A DNA stretch of 64,000 bases from Sphingomonas baiyangensis (GCF_005144715.1 NZ_SWKR01000002.1:1124146-1188145), one strand, 5' to 3'. Numbered from the stretch's first letter, positions 1 through 9,316 are shown. The notes: generated by a model not told the origin, from the sequence alone. Numbers and translations are program-made.

Positions 1-27
1 GCGCGCTGACCTAATCGCTTTTTAACC

Positions 28-1395
28 ATGCGGGCGCATAGCCCGGATGTGCGCCTGCCCCGCCCTGCCCTGTTCGCGATCGCGGCGCTGACGCTGCTCG
101 GGCTCGCGCTGCGCATCCTGGCTGCGCGCGGCGGGCTGTGGCTCGACGAAGCGTGGTCGGCCATCTTCGCGCGCGATGCGGGCGATGCGTTGCACGTCCT
201 GCTCGCGGTTCGCCACGACAACAACCACATCCTCAACACGCTGTGGCTGCAACTCGTCGGATGGAACGCGCCGCCGCTCGCGCAGCGAGCATTGTCGGTC
301 GCGAGCGGCACCGCGGCGATCCCGCTTGCGGCCTTCCTGCTCGCGCGGCGCGGCACGGCGCCGGCGATCATCGCCGCCACCGGCTTTGCGCTGTCGCCGC
401 TGCTCGTCACCTATGGTTCCGAAGCGCGCGGCTATGCACCGATGCTGCTCGGACTGCTGGCGGCCATCGCCATCGTCGATCGGTGGCTCATAAGGCCTGC
501 AACCCCGCCGCCCGCCGCGCCGCTTGCGCTGGCCATCGGCCTCGGTGCGCTGGCGCACCTGACCATTGCGTTCGGCTATGTGGCGATCGCCGGCTGGGTG
601 ATGTGGCACCGCAAACGCGAAGCGCTGCGCCTGATGGCGCCCGCGGGCATCGCGCTCATTGGAGTCGCTACGCTGCTGCTTGGCGGCGGCGACCTGGCAG
701 TCGGCGCCTATCAGCCGTTCGCGCTGGCTCATTGGTACGATGGCATCGGCGAGCTGGTCCGTTTCCTGCTCGGCGCGCCCGAACGCTCGAAGGCAGCGCT
801 GCCGCCGCTTGCCGCCGCGCTGGTGGCGGCATGGGCAATCTTCGTGCGCGATCGGCTGGCGGCGCATCATCTGCTCGCGATTCTCGCCTTTCCGATCGCG
901 GTCGCGCTGATCCAGCTCGGCAACAGCGGCGCCCCGCGCTATTTCCTCGTCGCGGGCATGGCCATGCTGCTGCTGCTCGCCGATGCGATCGGGCGGCTCT
1001 GGGCGCGGGGCGGCGTCATGCGCGTGGCCGCCTGCGTGGCGCTCATGGCTTTCGCCGTCGGCAGCCTCGCCACCGATCTTGCACTCATCGAGAACCGGCG
1101 CGGCGACCCGGCCAAGGCGATCGACGCCATCGTGCAGCGATCGCCGAACGGCGCCCGCATCATGATCGATCACCCGCGCGATGCCGCCGTCGTCGAAATC
1201 GCCGCCGCGCAGGCGGGCGCGCGACTGGCAATCGATACCGGTCGCTGCGCCGACTATCTGTTCCTGAGTCGCGACGGCAGCGATCCGTTGCCCAGGGCGC
1301 CCGTGCGCTGCGGCGCGCGCTACCGGCCGATCGTCACCGGCCATACGACAGGGCTTTCGGGCAATCACTGGCGGCTCTACTTGCGCGACGGCTGA
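28..1395 (+). CDS. GT-C fold integral membrane glycosyltransferase-like protein
   Basis: 455-aa polytopic membrane protein with about ten hydrophobic segments from residue 15 onward. The first periplasmic loop carries WLDEAWS (acidic pair D40-E41) followed by a HDNNHILN stretch, a layout typical of GT39/GT83-like (PMT/ArnT) enzymes that use polyprenyl-phosphate sugars. Such enzymes move a sugar from a lipid carrier to a protein or lipid acceptor on the outer face of the inner membrane. The acceptor and sugar cannot be read from the sequence. No clear Shine-Dalgarno precedes the ATG. The next gene starts 19 nt downstream on the same strand. The membrane GT-C type is fairly secure; catalytic activity is inferred from the acidic motif only. 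Confidence 0.65.
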   Translation: MRAHSPDVRLPRPALFAIAALTLLGLALRILAARGGLWLDEAWSAIFARDAGDALHVLLAVRHDNNHILNTLWLQLVGWNAPPLAQRALSVASGTAAIPLAAFLLARRGTAPAIIAATGFALSPLLVTYGSEARGYAPMLLGLLAAIAIVDRWLIRPATPPPAAPLALAIGLGALAHLTIAFGYVAIAGWVMWHRKREALRLMAPAGIALIGVATLLLGGGDLAVGAYQPFALAHWYDGIGELVRFLLGAPERSKAALPPLAAALVAAWAIFVRDRLAAHHLLAILAFPIAVALIQLGNSGAPRYFLVAGMAMLLLLADAIGRLWARGGVMRVAACVALMAFAVGSLATDLALIENRRGDPAKAIDAIVQRSPNGARIMIDHPRDAAVVEIAAAQAGARLAIDTGRCADYLFLSRDGSDPLPRAPVRCGARYRPIVTGHTTGLSGNHWRLYLRDG

Positions 1396-1414
1396 GCCTT
1401 GGCCAGATGGAGCA

Positions 1415-2590
1415 ATGTTCCACGGCTTCATCGACGCGCTGCGCGCTGCCGGCATCCCCGCCAGCCTGAAGGAGCATCTGGTATTGCTCGAGGCGCTCGA
1501 TCGCGACGTGATCGAGACGACGCCCGAGGCGTTCTATTTCCTCGCCCGCGCGACCTTCGTGAAGGACGAGGCGCTGCTCGACCGGTTCGACCAGGTGTTC
1601 GGCCAGGTGTTTCGCGGCATCGACACGCCGACGGCACAATCGGCTGCGATCCCCGAGGATTGGCTGCGCGCGATCGCCGAGAAATATCTGACGCCCGAGG
1701 AGATGGCGAAGATCGAATCGCTCGGCAGCTGGGACGAGATCATGGAGACGCTCAAGCAGCGGCTCGCCGAGCAGAAGGGTCGCCACGAAGGCGGCAGCAA
1801 GTGGATCGGCACCGGCGGCACCAGCCCCTATGGCAATGGCGACTATAATCCCGAGGGCGTGCGCATCGGCGGCGAATCGCGGCACAAGCGCGCGATCAAG
1901 GTCTGGGAACAGCGCGCCTTCCGCAATCTCGACGACAGTCGCGAGCTGGGCACGCGCAACATCAAGGTGGCGCTGCGCCGTCTGCGCCGCTTCGCGCGCG
2001 AGGGTGCGGCCGACGAGCTCGACCTCGACGCCACGATCGAGGGCACCGCACGCCAGGGTTGGCTCGACCTGCGGTTGCGCCCCGAGCGGCACAATGCCGT
2101 CAAGATGCTGCTGCTGCTCGACGTCGGCGGATCGATGGACCCGTTCGTCACGGCGTGCGAGGAGCTGTTCTCGGCGGCACGCAGCGAGTTCAAGAATCTT
2201 GAATTCTTCTATTTCCACAACTGCCCCTATGAAGGGCTGTGGAAGGACAATCGCCGGCGGCACGCCGAGCGCACGCCGACCTGGGACGTGCTGCACCGCT
2301 TCGGGCACGACTGGAAGCTGGTGTTCGTCGGCGACGCATCGATGAGCCCGTACGAGATCACGCATCCGGGCGGCTCGGTCGAGCATTTCAACGAGGAAGC
2401 CGGCGCCGTCTGGATGCAGCGGCTGGTCAACACCTATCCCAACGCCGCGTGGCTCAACCCGGTGCCGCGCGAGCATTGGGGGTATTCGCAATCGATCCGG
2501 ATCATCGGCGAATTGATGAAGGACCGGATGTATCCGCTGACGCTCTCGGGGCTCGATCAGGCGATGCGCGAGCTGGCGCGCAAGGCATGA
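1415..2590 (+). CDS. VWA domain protein, CoxE-like family
   Basis: 391 aa. The C-terminal half is a von Willebrand A-type domain with a MIDAS-like motif DVGGSMD beginning at D236; this DxGxS form is usual in the CoxE-like family. The N-terminal half is charged and helical, with a conserved-looking GTGGTSPYG loop near residue 133. Family members commonly act with a MoxR-type AAA ATPase in metal-centre insertion or complex assembly. No MoxR gene is visible in this window, although it could lie to the left. The gene follows the membrane glycosyltransferase gene by 19 nt. Family assignment is good; the client complex is unknown. Confidence 0.75.
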   Translation: MFHGFIDALRAAGIPASLKEHLVLLEALDRDVIETTPEAFYFLARATFVKDEALLDRFDQVFGQVFRGIDTPTAQSAAIPEDWLRAIAEKYLTPEEMAKIESLGSWDEIMETLKQRLAEQKGRHEGGSKWIGTGGTSPYGNGDYNPEGVRIGGESRHKRAIKVWEQRAFRNLDDSRELGTRNIKVALRRLRRFAREGAADELDLDATIEGTARQGWLDLRLRPERHNAVKMLLLLDVGGSMDPFVTACEELFSAARSEFKNLEFFYFHNCPYEGLWKDNRRRHAERTPTWDVLHRFGHDWKLVFVGDASMSPYEITHPGGSVEHFNEEAGAVWMQRLVNTYPNAAWLNPVPREHWGYSQSIRIIGELMKDRMYPLTLSGLDQAMRELARKA

Positions 2591-2599
2591 GCAGCGCGG

Positions 2600-2893
2600 C
2601 TAGAGCCGCTCGACCGCGCGTTTGATCTTGCGCAGCGTCGTCGGATCGCCGGCGGGCATGTCGGCCGCCTGCGTCGCCAGCGCCATCAGCCGGACCGCGC
2701 CGAAGCTCGCCGCCAGTCCCTTGAGCCGCCACGCGGCGGCGCGCCACTGGTCGCTGCCCTCGGCAAGCGTGAGCGCGGCGAGCGCGCGCTTCGACGAATC
2801 GAGGAACGCCTCGCGCAGTTCGGCGATCAGCGCGGGCTCGTCGCCCACCGCTGCTGCAAGAGTCGCATCGATTGCGCCGGGATCATAGGCCAT
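2600..2893 (-). CDS. Hpt-like domain protein lacking the phospho-acceptor histidine
   Basis: 97-aa all-helical protein that looks like a stand-alone histidine phosphotransfer (Hpt) domain. The signature region normally reads A-H-x-L-K-G-x4-G-A. Here it is AAAW55RLKGLAASFGA, so tryptophan replaces the histidine that would carry the phosphate while the LKG and GA positions remain. It may be a pseudo-Hpt that binds a response regulator or kinase without relaying phosphate, or a diverged four-helix bundle of other function. It is convergent with the VWA gene (10 nt) and divergent from the coiled-coil gene at 2969 (75 nt). No kinase or response regulator is adjacent. Confidence 0.6.
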   Translation of the reverse strand: MAYDPGAIDATLAAAVGDEPALIAELREAFLDSSKRALAALTLAEGSDQWRAAAWRLKGLAASFGAVRLMALATQAADMPAGDPTTLRKIKRAVERL

Positions 2894-2968
2894 GCGCGCA
2901 GCCTAGCGCCGCGAGGGTTAAGCGATGGTTTCGCTATCCAAGCGCCGGAATCATGGTAAGCAAACGTC

Positions 2969-5257
2969 ATGAACGGGGGTTCGCGCATCATCGATCTGCG
3001 TCACGGTTCGGCCGATGACGTTCCCGAGGCCATCGCGCCGCAGGCATGGGCCGAGCCCGACTATGACGAGGATGATCCGCCGGCACCGCCCACGCCCGCC
3101 AACGGCTGGATCGCGCCGGCGCTCGCCGCGGCTGCCTTCCTCGGCTGGCTGGGCTTTGCGGTCTGGGTGCTGCTTCCCGTCGGTTTCGGCGCGGGATTGC
3201 TGCCGGTGGCGATGATCCAGCTGATCGCGGCGCTTTGCGTGCCGCCAGTGCTGATCGGCATCCTGTGGCTGGTGGCGCGCGGCGGTAGCCGTGCCGAGGC
3301 AGCGCGCTTCGCGCGGACATCGGCGGCGATGCGCAACGACGCTGCCGAGCTTGAGGTGCGCATCGCCGCCCTCGCCGACCGGATCGAGGCGAATCGCGCG
3401 CTGCTCAACGAACAGGCGCACGCGCTGATCGCCGCAGGCGAGGAGACGAGCGAACGCTTGTCGGGCGCGAGCAACGCGATGGTGAGCGACGTCGCGTCGG
3501 TCCACGCCGCCGCGCGGACGCTCGGCGATTCGTCCGATGCGGCGGGCAAGCGGCTGGCGGTGCTGCTGGCGCAGATGCCGCGCGCCAATGGCGAGATCCA
3601 GTCGATGGCTGCGACGCTCGACCAGCTCGGGCTGGCGAGCGGCGAGAAGGTATCGGCGCTCGACGCGCAGCTGGCGATGCTCGCCGAACGCGCGCGCGTT
3701 GCCGACGATGTGACGGGCGCCGCCGCGCAGCGCTTGGCCGCGCATATCGCGCGCATGGAAGCAACGAGCGAGAGCGCCGGCGCGCGGCTCGAGGCGGTGA
3801 CCGAACAGACCTCGCAAGCCGTCGACGCCGTGCTCGATCGCGCGGCGCAGGCGATCGACGAAGCCCGTCGCGGCATCGCGGCCCAGGGCGACGCGCTGGC
3901 GGCGATGCTGCGTGGCAACCAGTCGGCGCTCGACGAGGCGGCGCGCGAGAACATGACGGCGCTTGCCGGTCGCCTGGCGACGATCGACGAGGCGATCACG
4001 CGTATCGCAGAGACGCTCGATCACGAGCGCGGCCAGGCCGATGCGCTGTTCGAAACGCTCGACGCCAATGTCGCCGCCGCCACCGCGCGGCTCGACCTGC
4101 TGCACGAAACGGGCACGCAGCGCGCGGGCGCGCTCGCCCAGTCGGTCGCGGCGGTCACCGCCAATCTCGACGGCATGGCCGAGGCGATGCGCCATGGCGA
4201 TGCTACCGGACAGACGACGATCGCCACTGCCGAGACTCTAATGACGGCACTCGACGCGGCGGTGCGCGAGATCGACGAGACGCTGCCCGGCGCGCTCGAA
4301 CGGCTCGATGCGCGCGTCGGCGAAAGCCGCGCGATCGTGGCGGCGGCCAAACCCGAACTGCTCTCGCTCGTTACCGCGGCCGAAAGCACGCACGACGCGA
4401 TCGAGGCGATCAACCAGACCGTGCATGCCCAGCGCGACACGCTAACGGCGCTCTCGGCGGCGCTGGTCGAGGCGCTCGGCACGGGCTCGCAGCGCATCGC
4501 CACGATCGAAACCGACATCGACGGCGCTATCGCGCGCAGCCGCGACTTCGCCGATGAAAGCGCACCCGCGCTGCTCGCGGCGATCGCAGCTATCCGCACC
4601 GCGGCGACCGATGCTGCCGATCACGCGCGCACCGCGCTCGATGCAGTCGTTCCGGCGGCGGCCGATCGCCTGCACGCGGCTTCCGCCGACGCGCTTGCCC
4701 GCGCGATCGACGGTGCGGTCGCGCAGCAGATGGTGCGGCTGACCGAGGCGACCGAAGATGCCGTCGCTGCCGCACAGCGCGCGTCCGAACGTGTCGGCCA
4801 GCAGATGCACCTGATCGCCGAGGCAAGCGCGCGGATCGAGACGCGCATCGAACAGGCCGAAGCCGCGCGCGAACATGCCGAGCATGAGAGCTTCGGTCGC
4901 CGTGTCTCGCTGCTGATCGAAGCGCTCAATTCGGCCTCGATTGACATCGCCAAGGCACTCTCGAGCGATGTGTCCGACAGCGCCTGGGCCGCCTATCTCA
5001 AGGGCGATCGCGGCGTGTTCACGCGCCGCGCGGTACGCCTCATCGAGCCCGGCCAGCTGCGCGAGATCGCGCATCTCTACGACGCCGACGACGCGTTCCG
5101 CGAGCAGGTGAACCGCTACATCCACGATTTCGAGGCGATGCTTCGGCAGGTGCTGGCACAGCGCGACGGGTCGCCGCTCGGCGTGACGTTGCTGTCGTCG
5201 GACAATGGCAAGCTGTACGTCGCGCTTGCCCAGGCTATCGAGCGGCTGCGGGCCTGA
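2969..5257 (+). CDS. Two-TM, long coiled-coil protein (TipN-like polarity factor candidate)
   Basis: 762 aa. After an acidic N-terminal tail there are two hydrophobic segments (about residues 46-70 and 78-103), followed by roughly 550 residues of Ala/Glu/Asp/Arg-rich heptad-like sequence predicted to form a long coiled coil. The C-terminal 120 residues are more globular and contain FGRRVSLLIEALN and VSDSAWAAYLKGDRGVF stretches. Two N-terminal membrane helices followed by a very long coiled coil is the architecture described for the Caulobacter polar landmark TipN, and C-terminal regions like this one recur in alphaproteobacterial proteins of that kind. The assignment rests on architecture only; a generic apolipoprotein-like coiled-coil protein is the alternative. 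Confidence 0.45.
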   Translation: MNGGSRIIDLRHGSADDVPEAIAPQAWAEPDYDEDDPPAPPTPANGWIAPALAAAAFLGWLGFAVWVLLPVGFGAGLLPVAMIQLIAALCVPPVLIGILWLVARGGSRAEAARFARTSAAMRNDAAELEVRIAALADRIEANRALLNEQAHALIAAGEETSERLSGASNAMVSDVASVHAAARTLGDSSDAAGKRLAVLLAQMPRANGEIQSMAATLDQLGLASGEKVSALDAQLAMLAERARVADDVTGAAAQRLAAHIARMEATSESAGARLEAVTEQTSQAVDAVLDRAAQAIDEARRGIAAQGDALAAMLRGNQSALDEAARENMTALAGRLATIDEAITRIAETLDHERGQADALFETLDANVAAATARLDLLHETGTQRAGALAQSVAAVTANLDGMAEAMRHGDATGQTTIATAETLMTALDAAVREIDETLPGALERLDARVGESRAIVAAAKPELLSLVTAAESTHDAIEAINQTVHAQRDTLTALSAALVEALGTGSQRIATIETDIDGAIARSRDFADESAPALLAAIAAIRTAATDAADHARTALDAVVPAAADRLHAASADALARAIDGAVAQQMVRLTEATEDAVAAAQRASERVGQQMHLIAEASARIETRIEQAEAAREHAEHESFGRRVSLLIEALNSASIDIAKALSSDVSDSAWAAYLKGDRGVFTRRAVRLIEPGQLREIAHLYDADDAFREQVNRYIHDFEAMLRQVLAQRDGSPLGVTLLSSDNGKLYVALAQAIERLRA

Positions 5258-5264
5258 CGCGCGG

Positions 5265-5741
5265 ATGTTCGCCGGTCGATCTACCCGCATCGTGGAAGGC
5301 CGCGCGCTTCGCCTGGCCGGGATCGCGGCGCAGTTCACGCCCGATCGCGCCGCTGCCACCGTGCCGGCGCTCTGGTCGCGCATGATGGCGATCTCGACGC
5401 TCCCCGACCAGATCAGCGAAGTCGGCTACGGGGTGCGCGAACGTCGCGGTCGTGGGTCCGATACGAGCATCGCCTATACCGCCGCGGTCGAGGTCGCCTC
5501 GCACCATCGCCACGCCGAGGGCGTACATCGTATCGACCTGCCGCCGGCGCGCTATCTGGTGATCGAAGGGTTCGAGCATATCGCGCAATTGCGCGAGCTA
5601 TGGGGACGGCTCGAGCAGGCCGGCCCACCCGATGGCCTGCAACATGCCGCCACCCCCAGTTTCGAGCGGTTCGGCGAACGGTTCGATCCCGTGGGCGGTC
5701 GCGGGCCGATGGCGATCTGGCTCGCGGTGCTCACCGGCTGA
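5265..5741 (+). CDS. GyrI-like / AraC effector-binding domain protein
   Basis: 158 aa from the ATG at 5265, 8 nt after the preceding stop. Larger in-frame starts would lie inside the upstream gene. The protein is a single small-molecule-binding domain of the GyrI/SOUL-like fold, seen as a YGVRER strand, a YTAAVEV strand, then LPPARYLVIEGFEHIAQLRELWGRL, which matches the second repeat of BmrR/Rob-type effector-binding domains. No DNA-binding domain is attached, so it probably binds a hydrophobic ligand or a protein partner. The ligand is unknown. Confidence 0.65.
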   Translation: MFAGRSTRIVEGRALRLAGIAAQFTPDRAAATVPALWSRMMAISTLPDQISEVGYGVRERRGRGSDTSIAYTAAVEVASHHRHAEGVHRIDLPPARYLVIEGFEHIAQLRELWGRLEQAGPPDGLQHAATPSFERFGERFDPVGGRGPMAIWLAVLTG

Positions 5742-5750
5742 CGTGCCGCT

Positions 5751-6023
5751 CTACCGTCGCGGCGGGGCGGCCCAGTCGAGCGCGTCGGCGGTAATCCAGC
5801 CGAACACGTAATTAAGGTAGAACAGCCCGAACAGCACCGCCGAGACGATCGTCGTCCAGAGCGCCACATTGGCCAGCGGGAAGCGATGCGGCGCGCTTTC
5901 GGCCTGGCCGGGCACCAGTTCGGCGCCTGCTTCGCCGCTGGTCCGCGCATGGAACGGCAGGACGAAGAAGAGGCTGAGGAACCAGAACAGGAAATAGATC
6001 GCCAGCGCCGACTGGAACCGCAT
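5751..6023 (-). CDS. DUF1467 family membrane protein
   Basis: 90 aa with two predicted membrane helices (about residues 5-25 and 52-75). The N-terminal FWFLSLFFVLPFHAR stretch and the central HRFPLANVALWTTI stretch are hallmarks of the alphaproteobacterial DUF1467 family. It lies 10 nt downstream of rnj and is probably the last gene of the long nuo-birA-coaX-rnj transcription unit. No function is established for the family. The 3' end is 9 nt from the convergent effector-binding gene. Confidence 0.85.
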   Translation of the reverse strand: MRFQSALAIYFLFWFLSLFFVLPFHARTSGEAGAELVPGQAESAPHRFPLANVALWTTIVSAVLFGLFYLNYVFGWITADALDWAAPPRR

Positions 6024-6033
6024 CGCCTTAGCC

Positions 6034-7674
6034 CTATCCCTCGATCAGCAGCACGTCGACCACGGGCTTCTTTCCCGTCCAGCGCGTCGCGACGCGGCGG
6101 GCCGCGAGGCGGATGGCCTCGCGCAGCTTCTCGGCATCGCGGCTGCCGCCCCTGATCGCCTCGGCAACGTTGCTCGCGACCTCGGCCAGAAACGGCTCAC
6201 GATCTTCCTCTACCGGGATGCCCTGCAGGCGCACCTGCGGGCTGCCGATCATCCGACCGCCCTTGCCAAGCGCCACCGCGACCGACATCTGGCCATAGGC
6301 GGCAATCCGGCGGCGCTCGTTGATCGTGCCGCCGTCCGACGGGAGGATGACGTCGCCGTCGAGCACCAGGCGGCCCACCGTCGCGAAGCCGATGCGCTTG
6401 GGACCGTCGGGCGCCAGACGCAGCACCTCGCCATCCTTGTGGACGATCGACTGCGGCACGCCCTGCGTCAGCGCGAAGCGCGCATGTTCGGCGAGGTGCC
6501 GCACCTCGCCATGCACCGGCACGACGATCTCGGGGCGGATCCAGCGATACATCTCGGCCAGTTCGGGGCGACCCGGATGACCCGAGACATGCACATGTGC
6601 CTGCCGATCGGTGATCGTCTCGATCCCCTTTTCGGCGAGCTGGTTCATGATCTTGCCGATCGCCACTTCGTTGCCGGGAATCTGCTTCGAGGAGAAGATC
6701 ACGCGGTCGCCCGCCTCGAGCTTGATCGGGTGGCTGCCATCGGCAATGCGGCCGAGTGCGGCGCGCGGCTCGCCCTGCCCGCCGGTGCCGACGATGAGCA
6801 CCTCGCCGCGCGGAAGCCGCATCGCGGTTTCGAAATCGACCGTCTCGGGAAAGTCCTTGAGATACCCCGTCGCGCGCGCCACCTTGAGGATACGGTCGAG
6901 CGAACGACCCGCGACGCACAGCGTGCGCCCGGTATCGCGCGCGCAATCGCCGAGCGTTTTGAGCCGCGCGGCGTTCGACGCGAAGGTGGTGACGAGCACG
7001 CGGCGGCCGGCGGCTTCCTCGATCGCTTTGTCGAGCCCCGCGCGGACATCGGCCTCGGAACCCGAGCGCTCGTCGTTGAAGACGTTGGTCGAATCGCACA
7101 CCAGCGCGAGCACGCCCTTGTCGCCGATCGCCGCGAGTTCCTCGCCGGTCGACGGCGTGCCGATCTGCGGCGCCTCGTCGAGCTTCCAGTCGCCGGTGTG
7201 GAACACGCGGCCATAGGGCGTGGCGATCGCCAAAGCATTGCCCTCGGGGATCGAGTGCGCCAGCGGCACGAAATCGACATCGAACGGGCCGAGCTTCACG
7301 TTGCCGCCGACTTCGACGATGCGCAGCGTCACCTGATCGGCGACGCCTTCCTCCTCGAGCTTGCCGCGAATGAGGCCGGCGGTGAACGGTGTGGCATAGA
7401 TCGGCACGTCGAGATCGGCGGCCAGATAGGGCAGCGCGCCGATATGATCCTCATGCCCATGCGTGATGACGATGCCGAGCAGATCGTCGATCCGGTCCTC
7501 GATGAAGGTGAGATCAGGCAGGATCACGTCGATGCCCGGATAGGCGGGATCCGCGAAGGTGATGCCGCAATCGACCATCAGCCACTTGCCGTCGGCGCCG
7601 TAGAGATTGACGTTCATGCCGATCTCGCCCGAGCCGCCCAGCGCCACGAACAGCAGTTCTTTTCCTGGAGTCAC
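6034..7674 (-). CDS. rnj: Ribonuclease J
   Basis: 546 aa. Metallo-beta-lactamase/beta-CASP RNase. The zinc-binding motif THGHEDHIGA (H72, H74, D76, H77) is intact and is followed by the beta-CASP region and a C-terminal RNase J domain. It performs endo- and 5'-3' exonucleolytic RNA turnover and rRNA processing in alphaproteobacteria, alongside RNase E. I chose the GTG at 7674 because AGGA lies 7 nt upstream and the protein then begins TPGKELLFVALGG; a further in-frame GTG at 7713 falls inside a strong hairpin. It sits downstream of coaX and upstream of the DUF1467 gene. Confidence 0.93.
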   Translation of the reverse strand: MTPGKELLFVALGGSGEIGMNVNLYGADGKWLMVDCGITFADPAYPGIDVILPDLTFIEDRIDDLLGIVITHGHEDHIGALPYLAADLDVPIYATPFTAGLIRGKLEEEGVADQVTLRIVEVGGNVKLGPFDVDFVPLAHSIPEGNALAIATPYGRVFHTGDWKLDEAPQIGTPSTGEELAAIGDKGVLALVCDSTNVFNDERSGSEADVRAGLDKAIEEAAGRRVLVTTFASNAARLKTLGDCARDTGRTLCVAGRSLDRILKVARATGYLKDFPETVDFETAMRLPRGEVLIVGTGGQGEPRAALGRIADGSHPIKLEAGDRVIFSSKQIPGNEVAIGKIMNQLAEKGIETITDRQAHVHVSGHPGRPELAEMYRWIRPEIVVPVHGEVRHLAEHARFALTQGVPQSIVHKDGEVLRLAPDGPKRIGFATVGRLVLDGDVILPSDGGTINERRRIAAYGQMSVAVALGKGGRMIGSPQVRLQGIPVEEDREPFLAEVASNVAEAIRGGSRDAEKLREAIRLAARRVATRWTGKKPVVDVLLIEG

Positions 7675-7692
7675 TTGTTTCCTAACAGATCG

Positions 7693-7737
7693 AGCGCCGT
7701 CGCCCGCGGGCACCTGCCCGGCCGGCGCGACGGCGCT
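7693..7737 (-). promoter_or_regulatory. Long stem-loop in the rnj leader
   Basis: A perfect 11-bp inverted repeat (AGCGCCGTCGC at 7693-7703, GCGACGGCGCT at 7727-7737) encloses a second short stem (GGGCA at 7708-7712, TGCCC at 7715-7719). On the transcribed strand it lies in the coaX-rnj intergenic region and ends about 18 nt before the rnj GTG. No U-tract follows, so a Rho-independent terminator is unlikely. A structured leader for autoregulation or an mRNA processing site is an inference. Confidence 0.5.
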
Positions 7738-7773
7738 GGAGAATGGGTTTCGGCAAGCGCCGTGGCGCCACCG

Positions 7774-8562
7774 TCATGCGGCAATATGGTAACGCTCCCA
7801 CAACAACGCCAGACCCTGAATGGTCAGGTCGGGCTCGATCGCGTCGAAGACGTCGGTATGCCGCTCGAACAGGATGGCGAGGCCGCCGGTCGCGATGACG
7901 CGTGCAGGACGACCGATCTCGGCGCGCATCCGTGCCACCAGCCCCTCGATCATCGCGACATAGCCCCAGAAGATGCCGATGTGCATCTGGTCGGCGGTAG
8001 TGCGGCCGATGACGCTTTGCGTGTCGTCGGGCGCCTCGATCGCGATGCGCGGCAGCTTGGCGGCGGCGCTCACCAAAGCATCGAGCGACAGGTTGATGCC
8101 CGGCGCGATGATGCCGCCTTTGTACGCACCGGTATAGTCGGCGACGTCGAAGGTCGTCGCCGTGCCGAAATCGATGATGATGAGATCGCCGGGATGATTG
8201 GCGTGCGCGGCGATGACGTTCAGGGCGCGGTCGGCGCCGACGCTCTCGGGCTCGTCGACATCGAGCACGATGCCGTAGGGGAGCGCGCCCCTGCCCGCCA
8301 CTGCCGCCTCGGTCGCGAAATATTTGCTCGCCAGCACCTGAAGGTTGTGCAGCGCGCGCGGCACCACGGTGCCGATCACCACGCCGGTCACGACCGAGCG
8401 ATCGAGCCCTTCGAGTTGTAATAGTTGTGCCAGCCATACGGCATATTCGTCGGCGGTGCGGCGCGGATCGGTGGCGATGCGCCAGCGCGCGCGGATGCTG
8501 CGATCGGCCTCGACCAGCGCGAACACGATGTTGGTATTGCCGGCGTCGATCGCGAGCAGCAT
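7774..8562 (-). CDS. coaX: Type III pantothenate kinase
   Basis: 262 aa from the ATG at 8562, 4 nt after the birA stop codon. CoaX phosphorylates pantothenate, the first step of coenzyme A synthesis, in the cytoplasm. The ASKHA-fold phosphate-binding motifs are present: N-terminal [10 protein letters not shown], a central [10 protein letters not shown], and the [11 protein letters not shown] loop. Length is normal for the family. In many alphaproteobacteria coaX sits between birA and rnj, as here. Confidence 0.93.
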   Translation of the reverse strand: MLLAIDAGNTNIVFALVEADRSIRARWRIATDPRRTADEYAVWLAQLLQLEGLDRSVVTGVVIGTVVPRALHNLQVLASKYFATEAAVAGRGALPYGIVLDVDEPESVGADRALNVIAAHANHPGDLIIIDFGTATTFDVADYTGAYKGGIIAPGINLSLDALVSAAAKLPRIAIEAPDDTQSVIGRTTADQMHIGIFWGYVAMIEGLVARMRAEIGRPARVIATGGLAILFERHTDVFDAIEPDLTIQGLALLWERYHIAA

Positions 8563-8566
8563 TGGG

Positions 8567-9316
8567 CTATTCCCGTGGCGAGAGCAGGTGGATGTCGCCG
8601 GCGTGCATGACATGCGTCGTGCCGTCGGCCAAGCGAAGGATGAGCGCGCCGTCGTGCGCGAGGCCGGCGAACAGCCCTTCGAGCGGCGCACCATTGCCGT
8701 CATGCGCGCGCAGCGCCGTTCCCGGCGGATGCGCCCGCGCCAGCCACGCCTCGCGGATCGCGGGCAGGCCCTCACCCCGCCAGCGGCGAAGCCAGCGCGC
8801 CATGTCGTCGCGCAGCGTTTCGAGCAGGACGGCGGGATCGGCGGCGATGCCCTGCATGGCTAGGGAGGTCGTCGCCCGATCGGGCAGGTCGGGCTGCGAC
8901 GCGACATTGACGCCGATGCCGATCACCACGGCATCCGCGACGCGCTCGAGCAGGATGCCTGCCAGCTTGGCACTGCCGACAAGCACGTCGTTGGGCCATT
9001 TGAGCGATGCGTCGTGCAGCCCGTGCGCGTGCAGCGTTCCGTGCAGCGCTACCGCCGCGACGAGCGCGAGCGTCGCGGCAGGCGGATCGCCGGGACGCAA
9101 CCGCACCAGCGTGCTGGCATAGAGGTTGCCGCCGGGCGACGCCCACGCCCTGCCCTGCCGGCCGCGCCCGGCGGTCTGCCGCTCGGCGCGCAACCATGTT
9201 CCTTCCACAGCGCCCGCGCGCGCCAGCCCGATCAGATCGGCATTGGTCGAGCCCGTTTCAGCAACGACGTGGAGCGTATCGCTCAGAACAGCGCGCGTGC
9301 CGCGGCGAGCGTCCAC
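8567..9316 (-). CDS. birA: Biotin--[acetyl-CoA-carboxylase] ligase
   Basis: About 249 aa. Attaches biotin to the carboxyl carrier protein of acetyl-CoA carboxylase. The conserved ETGSTN, the GRGRQGR biotinyl-AMP loop, a WPNDV box with the catalytic-site K of KLAGIL, and the C-terminal small domain are visible. There is no N-terminal helix-turn-helix, so it is a monofunctional (group I) ligase rather than a biotin repressor. The start is uncertain: GTG at 9316 overlaps the nuoN 3' end by 34 nt, while the conserved part begins near 9286 with no ATG. The gene is translationally linked to nuoN. Confidence 0.88.
   Translation of the reverse strand: MDARRGTRAVLSDTLHVVAETGSTNADLIGLARAGAVEGTWLRAERQTAGRGRQGRAWASPGGNLYASTLVRLRPGDPPAATLALVAAVALHGTLHAHGLHDASLKWPNDVLVGSAKLAGILLERVADAVVIGIGVNVASQPDLPDRATTSLAMQGIAADPAVLLETLRDDMARWLRRWRGEGLPAIREAWLARAHPPGTALRAHDGNGAPLEGLFAGLAHDGALILRLADGTTHVMHAGDIHLLSPRE

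Noticed and set aside
2951..4195. A 414-codon minus-strand frame opposite the coiled-coil gene
   Set aside because: Arg-rich shadow; the plus strand has a defined domain plan and consistent codon use.
6439..8421. A 660-codon open frame on the plus strand opposite rnj and coaX
   Set aside because: Antisense shadow of GC-rich coding sequence. Its translation is Arg/Asp/Ala-rich without any motif, while the minus strand encodes intact RNase J and CoaX.
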